A DNA stretch of 13,825 nucleotides, taken from contig DATDYA010000058.1 of the NCBI GenBank assembly GCA_035289165.1, positions 1 to 13,825 on the forward strand, read 5' to 3'. Position numbers and translations under genes: made by a program. This stretch comes from DATDYA01 sp035289165 (GTDB lineage: Bacteria > Patescibacteriota > Patescibacteriia > Magasanikbacterales > GWA2-37-8). Positions within the stretch are counted from its first letter, which is position 1. Every line of letters starts with the position of its first letter. Positions 13,206 through 13,825 of this stretch are shown here, one piece after another. Below the pieces are notes generated by a model. It was not told the DNA's origin and made no database searches. It was given only the letters and a program-made list of their open reading frames with translations.

Positions 13206-13276
13206 ACCTTTTTGTTGAGCATAAAAATTATGATAACAATTTGGCTAGCTTTTAACTAAAAGACCCCTACCAAGAT

Positions 13277-13459
13277 ATGGCAGAGGTCTCCAAAAACTGC
13301 TCTTTTGCCGAATTGTCGGCGTGGCTAGACCACGTTAGAACCCAATTAGATATAGTGAAGATAATTCGAGACAAATATGACCCACTTCTTCTGGCCACTT
13401 CTTTTAGTAGACATAAGACGTGGTCGGTGGCGCACGTCCGAAGACGGCGCCACCGTTGA
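13277..13459 (+). CDS. Possible small hypothetical protein (weak)
   Basis: A 60-codon ORF opens with ATG 13277. The first 45 residues (MAEVSKNCSFAELSAWLDHV...) look like ordinary protein with helical character and AT-type codon usage. The last dozen (SVAHVRRRRHR) lie in the GC-rich stretch after 13420 and look like chance. If real, the gene may be truncated at the composition boundary. No Shine-Dalgarno site is clear. An imperfect hairpin GACCCCTACC/GGCAGAGGTC (13262-13289) spans the start. No family recognised. The rest of 13206-13485 holds only the two hairpins listed next. Confidence 0.25.
   Translation: MAEVSKNCSFAELSAWLDHVRTQLDIVKIIRDKYDPLLLATSFSRHKTWSVAHVRRRRHR
13425..13455 (-). terminator. 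Very stable UUCG-capped hairpin downstream of the small membrane protein gene
   Basis: CGGTGGCGC (13425-13433) and GCGCCACCG (13447-13455) form 9 bp, continued by CGTC/GACG after a one-base bulge. On the minus strand the loop is TTCG closed by C-G, the classic ultra-stable tetraloop. No T-run follows. It may be a U-tract-less terminator or 3'-end stabiliser for the minus-strand gene 13486-13755. Confidence 0.5.
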
Positions 13460-13464
13460 CGTCC

Positions 13465-13482
13465 ACGGCCTTCGCAGGCCGT
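13465..13482 (-). terminator. GCGA-capped hairpin just after the small membrane protein stop
   Basis: ACGGCCT (13465-13471) and AGGCCGT (13476-13482) form a perfect 7-bp stem. On the minus strand the loop is GCGA, a GNRA tetraloop. It begins three bases after the TGA of the 13486-13755 gene and is followed by the UUCG hairpin, giving a tandem 3' structure. No U-tract. Confidence 0.5.
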
Positions 13483-13485
13483 TCA

Positions 13486-13755
13486 TCATGCCTCCGTAGC
13501 CGGTTTCTTGGCCGGCGTTTGGGCCTCTTTCTTCTTGCTCATCTTCTCGACCGCCATCATGGCCGCGAAGAGAGCGGCGGCGTACAGGAAGGTGCAGAAG
13601 AGGCCCGTAGCGGCCATCCACCCTACGAGATGAAGCTGCCTGTTGTCCGGCGGCTCGACGATGAGAGTCGGGATGAGGAAGAAGAGGACGGCGGCGGCGA
13701 TCAGGCTCGCGATGAAAGGCGCGAAAGCGTCGTTCACCTTCTGTGGGGTAGACAT
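13486..13755 (-). CDS. Small two-TM membrane protein, GC-rich, unknown function
   Basis: The 89-residue protein starts at an ATG with a strong Shine-Dalgarno site (GGAG, eight bases before the start, minus strand). It has two predicted membrane helices (about 12-33 and 44-67), joined by a short loop with EPPDNRQLH. A lysine/alanine-rich cytoplasmic tail (about 71-89, KMSKKKEAQTPAKKPATEA) follows. Both ends are probably inside. No family was recognised. GC is high (38 of 60 bases at 13681-13740), against 11 of 60 at 13141-13200. The strong ribosome site and the GC-rich third positions are unlike the rest of the window, suggesting a different origin. Upstream (13756-13825) holds only a palindrome TTCCTAGGAA (13791-13800). 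Confidence 0.65.
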   Translation of the reverse strand: MSTPQKVNDAFAPFIASLIAAAVLFFLIPTLIVEPPDNRQLHLVGWMAATGLFCTFLYAAALFAAMMAVEKMSKKKEAQTPAKKPATEA

Positions 13756-13825
13756 CGTATCTTCTCCTACCCTCTCTCACTCCCAGGTCCTTCCTAGGAA
13801 TTAAGCGAGGCGTCGTTGGACCGAA

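Noticed and set aside
13229..13245. lac-operator-like ATTATGATAACAATT
   Set aside because: Matches only one half of the lac operator; no symmetric partner, no LacI-type gene and the -35/-10 spacing there (20) is too long.
13346..13797. Arg-rich minus ORF (13346-13780) and plus ORF (13420-13797)
   Set aside because: GC-rich shadows of the 89-aa membrane protein gene, which has the strong Shine-Dalgarno site and membrane helices.

Overview
The window looks like a piece of a small, mostly AT-rich bacterial genome, most probably a Patescibacteria/CPR lineage. The reasons are compact gene packing, weak or absent Shine-Dalgarno sites, a YerC/TrpR-type regulator, a TrmB-type regulator, two small lipoproteins and a MerR-ATPase/STAS-like pair. 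TGA is used as a stop (249-554, 5284-5835), so the CPR recoded-UGA lineages are unlikely. The lineage call is inference from gene content; no marker gene proves it.

Layout. 1-181: tail of a membrane gene. 249-568: YerC-like regulator with a terminator overlapping its stop. 584-809: promoter-like site, operator-like dyad, a 15-codon ORF, a hairpin plus T-run, then tRNA-His(GTG). 853-1764: a GC-richer ATP-grasp-like gene, followed by a large hairpin with a competing alternative pairing. 1816-7139: a plus-strand run of HAD phosphatase, PfkB-family nucleoside/sugar kinase (start codon buried in a perfect 14-bp hairpin), two tandem cation/Ca2+ exchangers, a Nudix hydrolase and an O-antigen-ligase-like polytopic protein. 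7148-7897 (minus): TrmB-family regulator, divergent from an unrecognised 54-aa basic protein (8039-8203) and a sodium:solute symporter (8208-9683), with a 14-bp palindrome in the shared control region. A bidirectional terminator (9708-9741) separates these from a minus-strand cluster: a radical SAM/SPASM gene split by a frameshift in an A8 run, a YbhB/PEBP-like lipoprotein and a proline-rich lipoprotein.

12067-13165 (minus) is the most interesting part. A protein with a MerR-type DNA-binding domain fused to a GHKL ATPase domain is followed 14 nt later by a STAS-like (DUF4325-type) protein. The promoter region holds a perfect 18-bp inverted repeat and related GATATnTATGCA repeats. This suggests a one-operon, partner-switching-like transcriptional regulator that controls itself.

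From about 13420 to the end the composition jumps to high GC. That stretch carries two very stable hairpins and a two-TM small membrane protein with a strong Shine-Dalgarno site. It is either acquired DNA or an assembly join.
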